A DNA stretch of 64,000 nucleotides from Burkholderia cepacia (GCF_029962485.1 NZ_CP073638.1:310001-374000), one strand, 5' to 3'; numbered from the stretch's first letter, positions 51,290-61,107 are shown. The notes: generated by a model from the sequence alone, not told the origin. Program-made: numbers and translations.

Positions 51290-52543
51290 CTACTGCTGCA
51301 TGTCCGGCGCCTCGCGCAGCCGCCAGATCGCGTTGCACTGCTGACCGCCGAGGCTCGTCGCGCGCAGCGTGATGACGGTGCCGGCCGCGACCTGGTACCA
51401 GAAATGCGCCATCAGCTCGGTGCCTTTGCGCTGCGCCTGCCCGTTGACCAGCACTTCGCACAGCAACGGCGACGGCGAACCGGACGGGTGCGTGACGTAG
51501 ATGTTCAGCCGCGCGATGTCGCGGGTCGCGGTGAACACGATTTCGTGGTTCCCGCTGCCGACGAGCATCGTGCCGCCCGGTTCGTCGATCGCCTGCAGGT
51601 ACGCGCCGGCGCTTGCCTCGATCGCTGCCGCGGAAACAGTCAGCCCGGCCGATTGCACATAGTCCGCCGCGGCAATATGCGTGGCGACCGTGTCGGATGG
51701 CACCGGCGTGCCGTCCGACAGCGCGAACGGCACGCCGTCGCGCAGCGCGGCGTCGGTGTGGTTCGCGTAGTAGCGCCACCGGTCGAAGAAGCGGATGTCG
51801 CCGGTCATGTGCAGCGCGCGGATCGGTTCGTCCTGGTAACGGAGCGTGGTCGTGCCGCTGCCCGCATCGAACGACTCGTGAATGCCGTACTTGCTGACGA
51901 AGTTCTGGACCGGATCGAGCAGCGCCGTTTCGCCTTGTGCGCTCCACAGATGCAGGAACGTCGTGTCGATCCCGAAGCATTCCTGGAAGTCGGTGCCGAC
52001 GCGCGCGATGCAGTCGCGCAGGTGGTCCGCGTAGCGTGTCCAGGCGTCGGCGGTCCCGGCCACGAGCCCGGCCTGCAGCGCACCGCCGTGGCGTGCGGTG
52101 ACGTCATCGACGACGAGACGCCAGTGATGGTCGCGCCGCTCGCCGATCAGCGGCGTGACGACGAACGTGCAGAACAGCGGGTCGGGGCACACGTGAATGC
52201 GGTTGTCGCCGATCTGCGAGAACAGGTCGAACCGCGGCGCGCAGAACCAGATGTCGGCGTCGTACAGCGCGAGCTTGCGGATCTGCGGGTCGCGCGCGCA
52301 ATACTCGGCGGCCTCGATGAAGCGGCCCACTGGCAGCGCATACGCTTTCGACGCGTCGATCACGTCGACCGACTGGCTCGCGAGGATCTGCCGCTTGCGT
52401 TCGGACAGCCCGTAGCCGATCACCGCGATTCGCCCGTCGTAGCCGGTCTGCCGCAGCGACAGCAGGAACGGCACGAGCATTTCGTACCACGCGCGGTTGT
52501 TGTCGTTGATCGCTACGCAGACCGCGTGTTCGCTCGATTGCAT
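51290..52543 (-). CDS. Putative glycosyltransferase with DxD motif
   Basis: Protein of 417 aa. The first ~250 residues look like a GT-A fold: AVCVAINDNNRAWYEMLVPFLLSLRQTGYDGRIAVIGYGL, then the DxD site LALYDADIWF (95-97) for metal and nucleotide sugar. The C-terminal ~140 residues (from about HEIVFTATRDIARLNIYVTHP) look like a beta-sandwich, perhaps carbohydrate-binding. GGGAGAAC precedes the ATG at 52543. The methyltransferase gene ends 28 bases upstream, so the two form a pair. No polysaccharide cluster is near. Confidence 0.65.
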   Translation of the reverse strand: MQSSEHAVCVAINDNNRAWYEMLVPFLLSLRQTGYDGRIAVIGYGLSERKRQILASQSVDVIDASKAYALPVGRFIEAAEYCARDPQIRKLALYDADIWFCAPRFDLFSQIGDNRIHVCPDPLFCTFVVTPLIGERRDHHWRLVVDDVTARHGGALQAGLVAGTADAWTRYADHLRDCIARVGTDFQECFGIDTTFLHLWSAQGETALLDPVQNFVSKYGIHESFDAGSGTTTLRYQDEPIRALHMTGDIRFFDRWRYYANHTDAALRDGVPFALSDGTPVPSDTVATHIAAADYVQSAGLTVSAAAIEASAGAYLQAIDEPGGTMLVGSGNHEIVFTATRDIARLNIYVTHPSGSPSPLLCEVLVNGQAQRKGTELMAHFWYQVAAGTVITLRATSLGGQQCNAIWRLREAPDMQQ

Positions 52544-52571
52544 GTTCTCCCCCCCGTTGCACGCGCCCGGC

Positions 52572-53126
52572 TCAGTAGCCGACATGGCGCTCGCAGACGA
52601 CCGCGCCGCAACCGCGGCTGTCGTGATACGTAATATGAAACTGCTTGTTGTCCCACAGCCACTGGAACACGGCCTGGTATACGCCGGCCGTGGTCATGTC
52701 GTGCAGCACGATCTTCTTGCGCGCCAGCGGGCCGAACCGGTTCAGTTTGGCGAGCGTCTGTTCGTACGTATGCGTGGTATCGATGAACAGCAGGTCGGCG
52801 GCGAGCGGCTCCATCGCGAGATCGTCGGCGATCCTGAATTCGAAGTCGATCGACAGGTCCTTCGCCGCATGCTCCAGTTCGGGCCGGATGTGGAAATACT
52901 CGTCGGAGATGTCGACCGACACGAGGCGCTTCGGCTGCGCGAGCAGGAAGGCCGTCGTGGTCAGCCCGGTAAACACGCCGAGCTCCAGGATGGTGTCGCA
53001 TCCGGCGGCCGTTTGCGTATAGAAGTCGAAGCGGGAAGGGCTGTCGCCAATCCAGCCGATCGGCTCGATCTTGTACTGCAGGAACTCCAATCGCAGTTGC
53101 TGTAGCGTACGCATCCTGTTTTCCAT
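52572..53126 (-). CDS. Class I SAM-dependent methyltransferase
   Basis: Protein of 184 aa with the SAM-binding loop ELGVFTGLTTT (48-58), VSVDISDEYF (acidic end of beta-2), ADLLFIDTTHTYEQTLAKLNRF (beta-4 with DTTH), and LHDMTTAGVYQAVFQWLW. This is the Methyltransf_24 style, whose members methylate sugars or small molecules. Start MENRMRTLQQ at 53126, or the second Met at 53114. It is upstream of the glycosyltransferase gene in the same direction. Confidence 0.78.
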   Translation of the reverse strand: MENRMRTLQQLRLEFLQYKIEPIGWIGDSPSRFDFYTQTAAGCDTILELGVFTGLTTTAFLLAQPKRLVSVDISDEYFHIRPELEHAAKDLSIDFEFRIADDLAMEPLAADLLFIDTTHTYEQTLAKLNRFGPLARKKIVLHDMTTAGVYQAVFQWLWDNKQFHITYHDSRGCGAVVCERHVGY

Positions 53127-53284
53127 GGCGAAGCGGATTCGATGGTCTCGCGCGTCGCCGGTCGCGGCCGGCATCCGTGGCGTCGGGCATTGTAGATCGC
53201 CCGCGCCGCACGGCAAAGCATCGCCACGGCGGCCCGCGGCGATTACCCGCGCGCCGGCATGGCCGGGCGCGCGGGCCGGCGCCA

Positions 53285-54874
53285 TTATTTCGCAAGCGTG
53301 CGGTATGACACGAGGTCGTTGATCGGCCCGATCTCCGGCCCGGTCGCGCCGGGGCGCGTCGCGACCTGCACGACCTTCTCGAACATGATGATGAACGGCG
53401 AGTTCGCGAGCACGGCCTTCTGCAGCGCTTCGTAACGCTGCGCGCGCTTCGCGGGCGACGGCTCGACGAGCGCCGCCTCGGTGTCCTTCGTCAGTTGCGG
53501 AATGTCCCAGCTGTTGCGCCACGCGAGCATCTTGGTCGGCGATTGGTCCGAGTTGTCCGGATTCCACGCGAAGCCGCGTGCGTTGCTGTTCGGGTCCATG
53601 TAGTCGGGCGACCATTCGCCGATAAAGATGTCGTGCTGGCGCGCGCGGTACTTGCCGATCGCCTGCTTCGCATCGCCGGGGATCAGCTTCACGCGGATGC
53701 CGCCCTGCGCGAAGTTCGCCTGCAGCGCCTGCGCGATCTCGAGGTACGGATAGTCGTTCGGCATGTCCATCGTCACGTCGAAGCCGTTCGGCAAACCGGC
53801 CTTCGCGAGCAGCGCCTTCGCCTTCGCGACGTCCTGCTTGTACGGCCGCGCGTTCGACGCGCCGAGGAAGCCTTCGGGCAGGAAGGTCTGATGCACCTTG
53901 TAGGTCGTGCTGACGATGTTGCGCTGGATGCCGTCGTAGTCGACCAGCCATTTCATTGCCTGCTGTACTTCAGGCTTCGCGAGGTTCGGGTTCTTCGTGT
54001 TCAGGCTCAGGTACAGCAGTGCCGATACCGGCCACGACGCAACCTTGATCTTGCCGGCCTTCGTCAGCGCGGCGAGGCTGTCGGGGCTCAGGTTGCGCGC
54101 GGCGTCGGCGTCACCGTTCTCCAACAGCAGCCGCTGCGCGGACGCTTCGGGCACGTGGCGCAGCACGACGCGCTTCATCGGGTAGGGTGCGCGGTATTTC
54201 TCGAAGCGCTGCAGCACGATCGTCTCGTTCGGCGTCCACTTGACGAGCTGGTACGGGCCCGAGCCCGCGTCGTTGGTCCGCAGCCAGCCGCTGCCGAAAT
54301 CGTTGCCCTGCTGGTGCGACAGCAGCAGCTTCTTGTCGAACACCGATGCAGGGCACGCACTCAGCACGTTGAGCACGAAGCTCGGCGCGTACTTGCGGTC
54401 GGTTTCGAGCACGACAGTTTGTGGATCGACCACGCGTACCTTCTGCATCACGTTTGCCTTCGTGAGGCCGAGATCGGCGAGCACGCCGGCCGGCCCCTTG
54501 TCGAGCAGGATGGTGCGCTGCAGCGACCACGCGACGTCGTCGGCGGTCACGGGGTTGCCGGAATGGAACGTGAGGCCGGGGCGCAGCTTGAACGTGTAGG
54601 TCGTGCCGTCGGCGCCGACCGTCCACGATTGCGCGATCTGCCCGTCGAAGCGCGTCGGGTCCTTCAGGTCGACGCGCACCAGCCGTTCGTAGGTGTTCGC
54701 CACGTACTCGGACGGCACCAGCTCGTAGATCCCGCTCGGGTCGAGGGTCGTGAATTCGCCGAGTTGCGTGGCGACGACGAAGATGCCGGGCGGCGTGGCA
54801 GCCTGTGCCGGCAGCGCCGGAACAAGCGCGACGAGCGCGGCGCTGACGAACAGCCGGGACAGCAGGTGCTTCAT
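53285..54874 (-). CDS. Orphan peptide-binding protein (SBP_bac_5), paralogue of the ddp binding protein
   Basis: Protein of 529 aa with signal peptide (1-25, PAQA cleavage). The core SEYVANTYERLVRVDLKDPTRFDGQIAQSWTVGADGTTYTFKLRPGLTFHSGNPVTADDVAWS is nearly the same as in the protein at 43274-44875, and similarity continues to the C-terminus (IGPINDLVSYRTLAK). GGAG precedes the ATG at 54874. No permease or ATPase genes are beside it, so it may deliver another ligand to the same transporter. Confidence 0.88.
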   Translation of the reverse strand: MKHLLSRLFVSAALVALVPALPAQAATPPGIFVVATQLGEFTTLDPSGIYELVPSEYVANTYERLVRVDLKDPTRFDGQIAQSWTVGADGTTYTFKLRPGLTFHSGNPVTADDVAWSLQRTILLDKGPAGVLADLGLTKANVMQKVRVVDPQTVVLETDRKYAPSFVLNVLSACPASVFDKKLLLSHQQGNDFGSGWLRTNDAGSGPYQLVKWTPNETIVLQRFEKYRAPYPMKRVVLRHVPEASAQRLLLENGDADAARNLSPDSLAALTKAGKIKVASWPVSALLYLSLNTKNPNLAKPEVQQAMKWLVDYDGIQRNIVSTTYKVHQTFLPEGFLGASNARPYKQDVAKAKALLAKAGLPNGFDVTMDMPNDYPYLEIAQALQANFAQGGIRVKLIPGDAKQAIGKYRARQHDIFIGEWSPDYMDPNSNARGFAWNPDNSDQSPTKMLAWRNSWDIPQLTKDTEAALVEPSPAKRAQRYEALQKAVLANSPFIIMFEKVVQVATRPGATGPEIGPINDLVSYRTLAK

Positions 54875-55001
54875 GCGGGCTCCATCGGAAAGGAATCGTG
54901 GTGCGATTCTCTCATCGACGGCCACCCGGATGAAAATATTCGGCGTGCGCGCGGTGCGGCGCGCAGCGGTGGGCCGGGCGGGCGCCCGGCGCCGGCAGGG
55001 A

Positions 55002-55334
55002 TCAAATCACGCAGCGCGCGATCGCGAAGCGCATCGCTTCTTCGGCCGGCTCGCTGCCCGAGCCGCGCACGACCTTGACGACCGAGCCGTTGCCTGACGG
55101 CGTCAGCGTGACGAAGTACGAATTCGAGCCGACGGAGATGTCGGTCACGCCGTTGTGCTGCGATTGTTCGGTGCCCGACAGGCGGCTGTCGAGGCAGTTC
55201 GCGATCGCGTAGGCCGGACGTTGCGACGACACGTAGATCATCGGTGCGGCGCCCGACGAGGCCGAGTCGGACGAGGGAGCGGAGCCGCAGGCGGCGAGCA
55301 GGGCGGCGGGAAGGAGCAGCAGGAATCGTTTCAT
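55002..55334 (-). CDS. Small lipoprotein of unknown function
   Basis: Protein of 110 aa: lipobox LLAAC (Cys16), a Ser-rich linker, then a small domain (YVSSQRPAYAIANCLDSRLSG, then SYFVTLTPSGNGSVVKVVRGSGSEPAEEAMRFAIARCVI) with two cysteines that may pair. I do not recognise the family. It stands between the binding-protein gene and the next small exported protein, with no clear partner. Confidence 0.72.
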   Translation of the reverse strand: MKRFLLLLPAALLAACGSAPSSDSASSGAAPMIYVSSQRPAYAIANCLDSRLSGTEQSQHNGVTDISVGSNSYFVTLTPSGNGSVVKVVRGSGSEPAEEAMRFAIARCVI

Positions 55335-55520
55335 GGTCGGTCGTCGGGTGTCTCGTATCGAGGCTGGGGCGCGGGGTAGGCGAAACGCGAAGCTTCGCGA
55401 CGAAACCGCCCGGAATCGGGCCGTTTTTGACGGACGACGATGCGACAGGCGGCTGACGACGGAGTATACCCGCGGCATTTGGCGCCGTTGGCGCGTTGAA
55501 ACGATTCGATACAACAAGCA

Positions 55521-55545
55521 CCCGCTGCCGCATCGCGGCAGCGGG
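55521..55545. terminator. Hairpin after the small exported protein gene
   Basis: CCCGCTGCCG-N5-CGGCAGCGGG, 10-bp perfect stem, 45 bases downstream of the minus-strand gene ending at 55590, followed on that strand by a T-containing stretch. Confidence 0.6.
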
Positions 55546-55589
55546 CGTTTCAGGTCGTGGCGAATGGGCGCTTGCCGGTGTTGTCGGTG

Positions 55590-55919
55590 TTATTGGCCGA
55601 TCTTGTTGCTGACCGCATTTTCCTGCTGGTTCAGCACGTGCTTTTCGCTCTTCGTGATGTGGCTGTGATCCTGCGCAGCCATGTCCCGCTCTTCCTGGCG
55701 GATCTTGCGGTCGTCACGGTGCAGGCGCGCGGCCTGCGCGTGCGACATCTCGCCTTCCTTCACTTCGTGATGGATGCGGCGATTCTGGTTGGCGAGACGC
55801 TGGTTGACCTCTTCGCGGCGCGGATGCGCGTTTTGCCACGGCGTGTCGGCGAACGCGGTGCCGGTCAGTACCGACATCAGGGTGGCGGCAATCGCGATGT
55901 GGCGGGTAAGGGCTCGCAT
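55590..55919 (-). CDS. Small exported protein rich in charged residues
   Basis: Protein of 109 aa: signal peptide MRALTRHIAIAATLMSVLTGTAFA, then a hydrophilic helix-forming region rich in His, Arg, Glu and Gln (HPRREEVNQRLANQNRRIHHEVKEGEMSHAQAARLHRDDRKIRQEERDMA, positions 32-81) and TLNQQENA-like end (HVLNQQENAVSNKIG). I know this type from other Burkholderia but not its function; a periplasmic helical protein is likely. AGGAG stands 8 bases before the ATG. Confidence 0.72.
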   Translation of the reverse strand: MRALTRHIAIAATLMSVLTGTAFADTPWQNAHPRREEVNQRLANQNRRIHHEVKEGEMSHAQAARLHRDDRKIRQEERDMAAQDHSHITKSEKHVLNQQENAVSNKIGQ

Positions 55920-56070
55920 GGTGGTTTCTCCTGTCGTTGCGCGTCCGGATCGTGGGCGCTTGAGGAAAAAACGCGGGGCGGGCGCCGGCTGTTGACGTTT
56001 CCGCCTGTATCGATTGCAAGTCTTTATTACGTCTGCCGCGGCGCGGGGTGCGCGCCGCAGCGGGTCTGGA

Positions 56071-57630
56071 TCAATGTGCGCCGGCCGCCGCCGCGTCGGC
56101 ATCGCCGCCGCCCGAGCGAGCCGGCTTCGTGATCCAGATCAGCGGGATGATCGCGATGAAGATGATCGCCGACACGTAGAAGATGTCGTTCAACCCCATC
56201 ACGGCCGCCTGCGAATCGACCGATGCGTTGAAGAGCGCGAGCGCCGAATCGGGGTTCAGGTGCAGCAATGAACGGGTCGCGTCGACCTGCTGCGTGAAGA
56301 CCGGATTGGTGACGCTCGCCTGTTCGGTGAGCCGCATGTGATGCAGGATCGTGCGGTCGTTCCACGCATTGCTGATCAGCGACGTGCCCACCGCGCCGCA
56401 GAACGTTCGGCCGAAATTCGACAGGCCGGCCGCGGCCGGGATCTTTTCGGGCGGCAGGCCGGACAGGATGATCGACGTCAGCGGCACGAAGAACATCGCC
56501 ATCGGAATGCCCTGCAGCAGCGTCGGCAGCACGAGGTCCCAGCGCGACACGTCGGTGTAGAACGTCGTGCGCATCATGAACACGACCGCGAAGCCGACGA
56601 ACGCGAGCGTCGCGATGAAGCGCGGGTCGGTGCGCGGCAGCAGGCGCCCCATGACCGGCGTGAGCAGGACCGCGAACAGCCCGAGCGGCGCGGTCGCGAG
56701 CCCCGAATCGACCGCGCGGTAGCCGAGATAGCCTTGCATCCATTGCGGCAGCAGCACGAGCGTGCCGAAGAACATCCCGTACGCGACCGAGATCGCGATC
56801 GTGCCGCCCGCGAAGTTGCGCTGCGTGAAGAGCCGCAAGTCGACGATCGGGTTGGCCTCGTGCAGTTCCCACACGAGGAAGAACGCGAAGCCGATCAGCG
56901 CGACGATGCCGAGCGCGACGACGACGGGCGAGTTGAACCAGTCGAGATCCTTGCCCTTGTCCAGCATGATCTGCAGCGACGCGACCCACAGCACGAGCAA
57001 CAGCAGGCCGACCGTGTCGATCGGCAGGCGGCGCGTGGCCGATTCGCGGTCGCGGAACACGATCCACGTGACGGCCGCCGCAAAGAAGCCCACCGGAATG
57101 TTGATGTAGAAGATCCACGACCAGTTGTAGTCGTACGTGATCCAGCCGCCGAGCGACGGCCCCGCGATGGGGCCGACGAGCGCCGTCATCGACCACAGCG
57201 CGAGCGCGCTCGACGATTTCTGCCGTGGCCACGCGCCGAGCAGCAGCGCCTGCGACAGCGGTGCGAGCGGCCCGGCGACCGCACCCTGCAGGATCCGCGC
57301 GGCGAGCAGCGTCGGCAGGTTCGGCGCGATCCCGCACAGCCACGACGCGAACACGAACAGCAGGATCGACGTGACGAACAGGCGCACCTGGCCGAAGCGC
57401 TGCGTGAGCCAGCCGGTCAGCGGAATCGATACCGCGTTCGCGGCCGCGAAGATCGTGATCACCCACGTGCCTTCGTCGACCGACACGCCGAGGTCGCCCG
57501 AGATCGTCGGGATCGCGACGTTTGCGATCGACGAGTCGAGCACGTTCATGAACATGGCGAGCGATACCGCGATCGTGCCGATCGCGAGCTTGCCGCCCGA
57601 CAGCGGCGCCTGGGGTGACGGAGATGACAT
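56071..57630 (-). CDS. DHA2 family MFS transporter, EmrB type
   Basis: Inner-membrane multidrug transporter of 519 aa with 14 helices: FMNVLDSSIANVAIPTISGDLG in helix 1, LTGWLTQRFGQVRLF (motif A), GPSLGGWITYDYNWSWIFYINIPVG (motif C), and a long last periplasmic loop before helix 14. EmrB normally works with the adaptor EmrA, but no emrA-like gene is beside it here. Start ATG 57630 has AGGAA before it; the frame is open upstream in GC-rich DNA. Substrate unknown. Confidence 0.88.
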   Translation of the reverse strand: MSSPSPQAPLSGGKLAIGTIAVSLAMFMNVLDSSIANVAIPTISGDLGVSVDEGTWVITIFAAANAVSIPLTGWLTQRFGQVRLFVTSILLFVFASWLCGIAPNLPTLLAARILQGAVAGPLAPLSQALLLGAWPRQKSSSALALWSMTALVGPIAGPSLGGWITYDYNWSWIFYINIPVGFFAAAVTWIVFRDRESATRRLPIDTVGLLLLVLWVASLQIMLDKGKDLDWFNSPVVVALGIVALIGFAFFLVWELHEANPIVDLRLFTQRNFAGGTIAISVAYGMFFGTLVLLPQWMQGYLGYRAVDSGLATAPLGLFAVLLTPVMGRLLPRTDPRFIATLAFVGFAVVFMMRTTFYTDVSRWDLVLPTLLQGIPMAMFFVPLTSIILSGLPPEKIPAAAGLSNFGRTFCGAVGTSLISNAWNDRTILHHMRLTEQASVTNPVFTQQVDATRSLLHLNPDSALALFNASVDSQAAVMGLNDIFYVSAIIFIAIIPLIWITKPARSGGGDADAAAAGAH

Positions 57631-58022
57631 GGTGTTCCTGCGTGATGAAAGGGGGCCGGGCGGCGCACGCCGGCAGTCGCGCACGCGCGCGCGCGCGACG
57701 CCTGCGCGGGCGGACACGCACCACGCGCGGGCGGCCCGGCAAACGGGGGCCGCCCGCGCGTAGCGTGCGGTTCAGGTGGTCGATCGGTTCGGCGAAGCCG
57801 TGGCGGACTTCGGGGCGCGGGCAGGCCGGTCAGGAGGGCGCGACGCGCGTAACGCGTCGGCGGGCAGCGGGCACGTGGCTGCCGTAGCGTGCTTGGCGAT
57901 TTTTCATGGGCACAGGCTAACGATGCAACGTACGTCGATCAACGCTTGCGCGGTCATTAATTCCTTTCGTGCGCCGCAATAATGCAGCCGGCGTGCATCG
58001 ATGGCCGGTCGCGCGGTGCCGG
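57631..58022. other. Intergenic region, no supported gene
   Basis: 392 bases between the EmrB-type and LysR genes, both on the minus strand. Very GC-rich near 57660-57760 with a run of alternating CG; AT-richer from 57895 to 57990, where the promoter side of the efflux gene may lie. No gene or clear operator seen. Confidence 0.45.
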
Positions 58023-58925
58023 TTACGGCGCGGTCCGCCACGCGGTGAAGACGTCCGTCAGGAATTCGACGAATGCGCGCACCTTGCTGTCGAGCGTCGC
58101 GCGCTTCGGGTAGAGCGCGTGCAGCTCGACGTCGTCGGTGCGGTGCCAGTCGGGCAGCACGATTTCGAGTTCGTTGTTCGCAAGCCGCCGCGTGGTGAAG
58201 TGCGTGGAGATCAGCGCGATGCCGCCGCCGCTCGCCGCCTGGCGCAGCACCGTGACCGATTCGTTCGAGATCAGCACGGGCCGCACCGGCACGTCGGCGA
58301 CGTCGCCGGCCGCGTTCGTGAGGCGCAGCGTCAGGCCGGGCGTGTCGCGGCCGACGAACAGGATGTCGTGATCGGCGAGATCCTGCGGCGTCTGCGGCCG
58401 GCCGACGCGGTCGAGATAATGCGGGCTGGCCGCGAGCTTCGCGTGCGACCAGCCGAGCGAGCGCGCGACATAGCCGGAATCGGTCAGCACGCCCGTGCGC
58501 AGTGCGACGTCGAAGCCGTGCTCGACGAGATCGAGCGCGCTGTTGTCGTAGATCAGCACGAGCTGGACCAGCGGGTAGCGCCGGCGAAACTCCGCGAGCG
58601 CGGGCTCCAGTTCCAGCAGGCCGATCGCGTAGGGCACCAGCACGCGCAGCGTGCCTTCGGGCTCGGTGCGCAGCGCGCGCACCTGGCGGTCGGCGTCGAG
58701 CAGGATTTCCTCGGCGCGCAGGCAGCGCTCGTAATAGTCGCGCCCGGCTTCGGTGACGGACACGCGGCGTGTCGTGCGGTACAGCAGCTGGACGCCGAGG
58801 TCGTCCTCGAGCTGCCTGACCTTGCGGCTCACGCGACTGAGCGGCATGTCGAGTTGCGTGGCGGCGGCGGTGAAGCTGCCGCGTTCCACCACGCGCAAGA
58901 ATATCCGGATGCTTTCGAGGTCCAT
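58023..58925 (-). CDS. LysR family transcriptional regulator (AaeR/CrgA-like)
   Basis: Protein of 300 aa: DLESIRIFLRVVERGSFTAAATQLDMPLSRVSRKVRQLEDDLGVQLLYRTTRRVSVTEAG is the HTH (residues 2-61), with a complete effector domain. It diverges from the FUSC-type efflux gene at 59072, the same layout as aaeR with aaeB, so it may sense an aromatic acid and activate the pump. Confidence 0.87.
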   Translation of the reverse strand: MDLESIRIFLRVVERGSFTAAATQLDMPLSRVSRKVRQLEDDLGVQLLYRTTRRVSVTEAGRDYYERCLRAEEILLDADRQVRALRTEPEGTLRVLVPYAIGLLELEPALAEFRRRYPLVQLVLIYDNSALDLVEHGFDVALRTGVLTDSGYVARSLGWSHAKLAASPHYLDRVGRPQTPQDLADHDILFVGRDTPGLTLRLTNAAGDVADVPVRPVLISNESVTVLRQAASGGGIALISTHFTTRRLANNELEIVLPDWHRTDDVELHALYPKRATLDSKVRAFVEFLTDVFTAWRTAP

Positions 58926-59071
58926 ACAGGGCGTTTCAGGGTTCGGCCTGCGCGCATCTTACCGTCGCGCGCCGGATCGTAGCGGGTCGCGCCGATTATC
59001 CTGCCCGGTGCAATAACGCATCCCGCCGCCGCCCCGTAGTGGCGGCCGGCGCGCGACCGTATGCTCGCCGG

Positions 59072-61102
59072 ATGAAATTCGCCTTCCCCAGCGTGCCGCC
59101 GCTCGCGGCCGTCCGGGCCGCGCTGCGCGATGCGCGCCCGACGTTGCCGCCCGGCGCGCTCGCGTTCGCGCTGCGCAATACGGCCGCGTCGTTGCTCGCG
59201 CTCTATATTGCGTTCCGGATGAATCTCGACGATCCGAAATGGGCCGCGTCGACCGTGTGGATCGTCGCGCAAAGCAGCCGCGGGATGGGGCTGTCGAAGA
59301 GCCAGTACCGGATTCTCGGCACCGCGATCGGCGCGGCCGTCGCGCTCGCACTGACCGGCGCGTTCGCGCAAACGCCCGAGCTGTTCCTGCCGGCGCTCGC
59401 CGCGTGGATCGGGCTGTGCGCGGGCGTCGCGACGTTCCAGCGGAATTTCCGCGCGTATGCGGCGGTGCTTGCCGGCTATACGGCCGCGATCATTGCGATG
59501 GATGCGGTATCGGCGCCGCTGCACGCGTTCGACATCGCGGTCGCGCGGTTCCTGTACGTGGTGGTCGGCATTCTGTGCGGCGCGCTGTTCGAAACCGTCT
59601 TCTCGCCGGGCACGCCGCTGAGCGATGTCCGGACGCGGCTCGCGCGCTATCTCGACCGTGCGGTGGCGGTCGGCGCGGGCGCGCTGCGCCGCGAGCCGAA
59701 CGGGACGGCCGTGCACCGCCTGTTTGCGGATGCGCTCGAACTCGACACGGCGGCCGAATATGCGGCGGCAGGCGCACCGCCGGTGCGCAACGCGATCGGC
59801 CATCTCCGTGCGGCGGCGCTGGGCGTGCTCACCGCGCAGGCCGCCGGGCAGGCGATCCGCGAGCATGCGGCGCGCGCCGGCGATGCGACGGATCCGCTGG
59901 TCGACGAGGTCGCGCGTGTGCTCGAGCATGTCGCCGTGTCGGGCGATGCGCGGCACGAGATCGCGGTGCTGCGTGCGCGTGTGGACGACGCGCTGCACGC
60001 GGAGGCAGCCGCGCAGCGCAGCCCGGACACGTCGCGCCTGCTCACGCTCGACCGGCTGGCGGCGCTGCTCGCCGGGTTCGACCGTGCGTTCGCGAGCCAG
60101 GCGCTGCTCGACCGGCCGGAGCCGCCGCCTTCGCGCGTGCGCTACGCGTTCCACCACGATCCGGTGCTCGCGTGGCACAACGGTATCCGCGCGTTCATCG
60201 CGGTGCTGGCCGCGTCGGCGATCTGGATCGTCACCGCGTGGCCGTCGGGCGCCGGCTTCGTCGCGATCACCGCCGTGGTCGGCGCGCTGTTCTCGACGCG
60301 GCCGAACTCGGTGCGCGCGGCCGTCGGCTTCCTGAAAGGCACGGCATGCGCGGCGGTCGCGGGCGTCGTCTGCAACTTCATCCTGCTGCCCGCGGTGTCG
60401 GGCTTCGAGATGCTCGCGTACATCCTCGGCGTGTTCCTGGTCGCCAACGGCATCGCGATGCGTCATCCGCGCACGGCCGCGATGGGCAGCGCCTTTGCGA
60501 TCTTCTTCTGGAATTTCACGTCGCCGGACAATACCGCGCGCATCGGCGACGCCGCGTTCCTGAACAGCGCGCTCGCCACGATGCTCGGCATCGCGTTCGG
60601 CGCGCTGATCTTCGCGCTGGTGTTTCCCGGCGATCCCGGCACGAGCCGGCAGCGGTTGCATCGTGCGGTGCGCCGCGACCTGGCCGGCATCGCACGCGAC
60701 CCGCGCGCGTGGTCGGAGAGCGTGTGGCTGAGCCGGACGGCCGACCGTCTCGCGCGCGAACTCGGCTTTGCAGGCAGCCTGCCGCAGACGCTGATCGAGC
60801 GCGACATGAGCGACCTGCTCGCGATCTGGGGAATCGGCGACAGCCTGCTGTTACTCGCCGGACTGGCATCGCGCGAGCCGGCCGCACGCCGTGCGGTAGC
60901 CGTGGTGCGCGGGCGAGTCGCGCGGGCGGAATTCGCGCAGCTCGAGCGGACCTGCGACGCGGCGGCGCGCGTGCTGCGGCGGCGCGCGGCCGTTCTCGAC
61001 GGCGACGACGCGAACGCGTTGCTGCGCGGCGTCGTGCTGTTGCGGCGGATCGCCGACGCAGCCGCCGAACATGGCCGCTTCCTGCGCGGCCGCGGCGACT
61101 GA
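59072..61102 (+). CDS. FUSC family membrane protein (aromatic acid efflux, AaeB type)
   Basis: Inner-membrane protein of 676 aa. There are two hydrophobic blocks of about five to six helices (residues 40-185 and 370-530), each followed by a cytoplasmic stretch, the FUSC/AaeB build for export of aromatic carboxylic acids. Helical stretch LRNTAASLLALYIAFRMNLDDPKWAASTVWIV and the second-block counterpart WHNGIRAFIAVLAASAIWIVTAWPSG are typical. The start at 59072 has only a weak ribosome site; the frame is open 11 codons further. No AaeA-type adaptor gene is adjacent. Divergent LysR at 58023. Confidence 0.82.
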   Translation: MKFAFPSVPPLAAVRAALRDARPTLPPGALAFALRNTAASLLALYIAFRMNLDDPKWAASTVWIVAQSSRGMGLSKSQYRILGTAIGAAVALALTGAFAQTPELFLPALAAWIGLCAGVATFQRNFRAYAAVLAGYTAAIIAMDAVSAPLHAFDIAVARFLYVVVGILCGALFETVFSPGTPLSDVRTRLARYLDRAVAVGAGALRREPNGTAVHRLFADALELDTAAEYAAAGAPPVRNAIGHLRAAALGVLTAQAAGQAIREHAARAGDATDPLVDEVARVLEHVAVSGDARHEIAVLRARVDDALHAEAAAQRSPDTSRLLTLDRLAALLAGFDRAFASQALLDRPEPPPSRVRYAFHHDPVLAWHNGIRAFIAVLAASAIWIVTAWPSGAGFVAITAVVGALFSTRPNSVRAAVGFLKGTACAAVAGVVCNFILLPAVSGFEMLAYILGVFLVANGIAMRHPRTAAMGSAFAIFFWNFTSPDNTARIGDAAFLNSALATMLGIAFGALIFALVFPGDPGTSRQRLHRAVRRDLAGIARDPRAWSESVWLSRTADRLARELGFAGSLPQTLIERDMSDLLAIWGIGDSLLLLAGLASREPAARRAVAVVRGRVARAEFAQLERTCDAAARVLRRRAAVLDGDDANALLRGVVLLRRIADAAAEHGRFLRGRGD

Positions 61103-61107
61103 GCGGT

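Noticed and set aside
57676..57700. Alternating CG run as Z-DNA or a special element
   Set aside because: Short and expected by chance in DNA of this composition.
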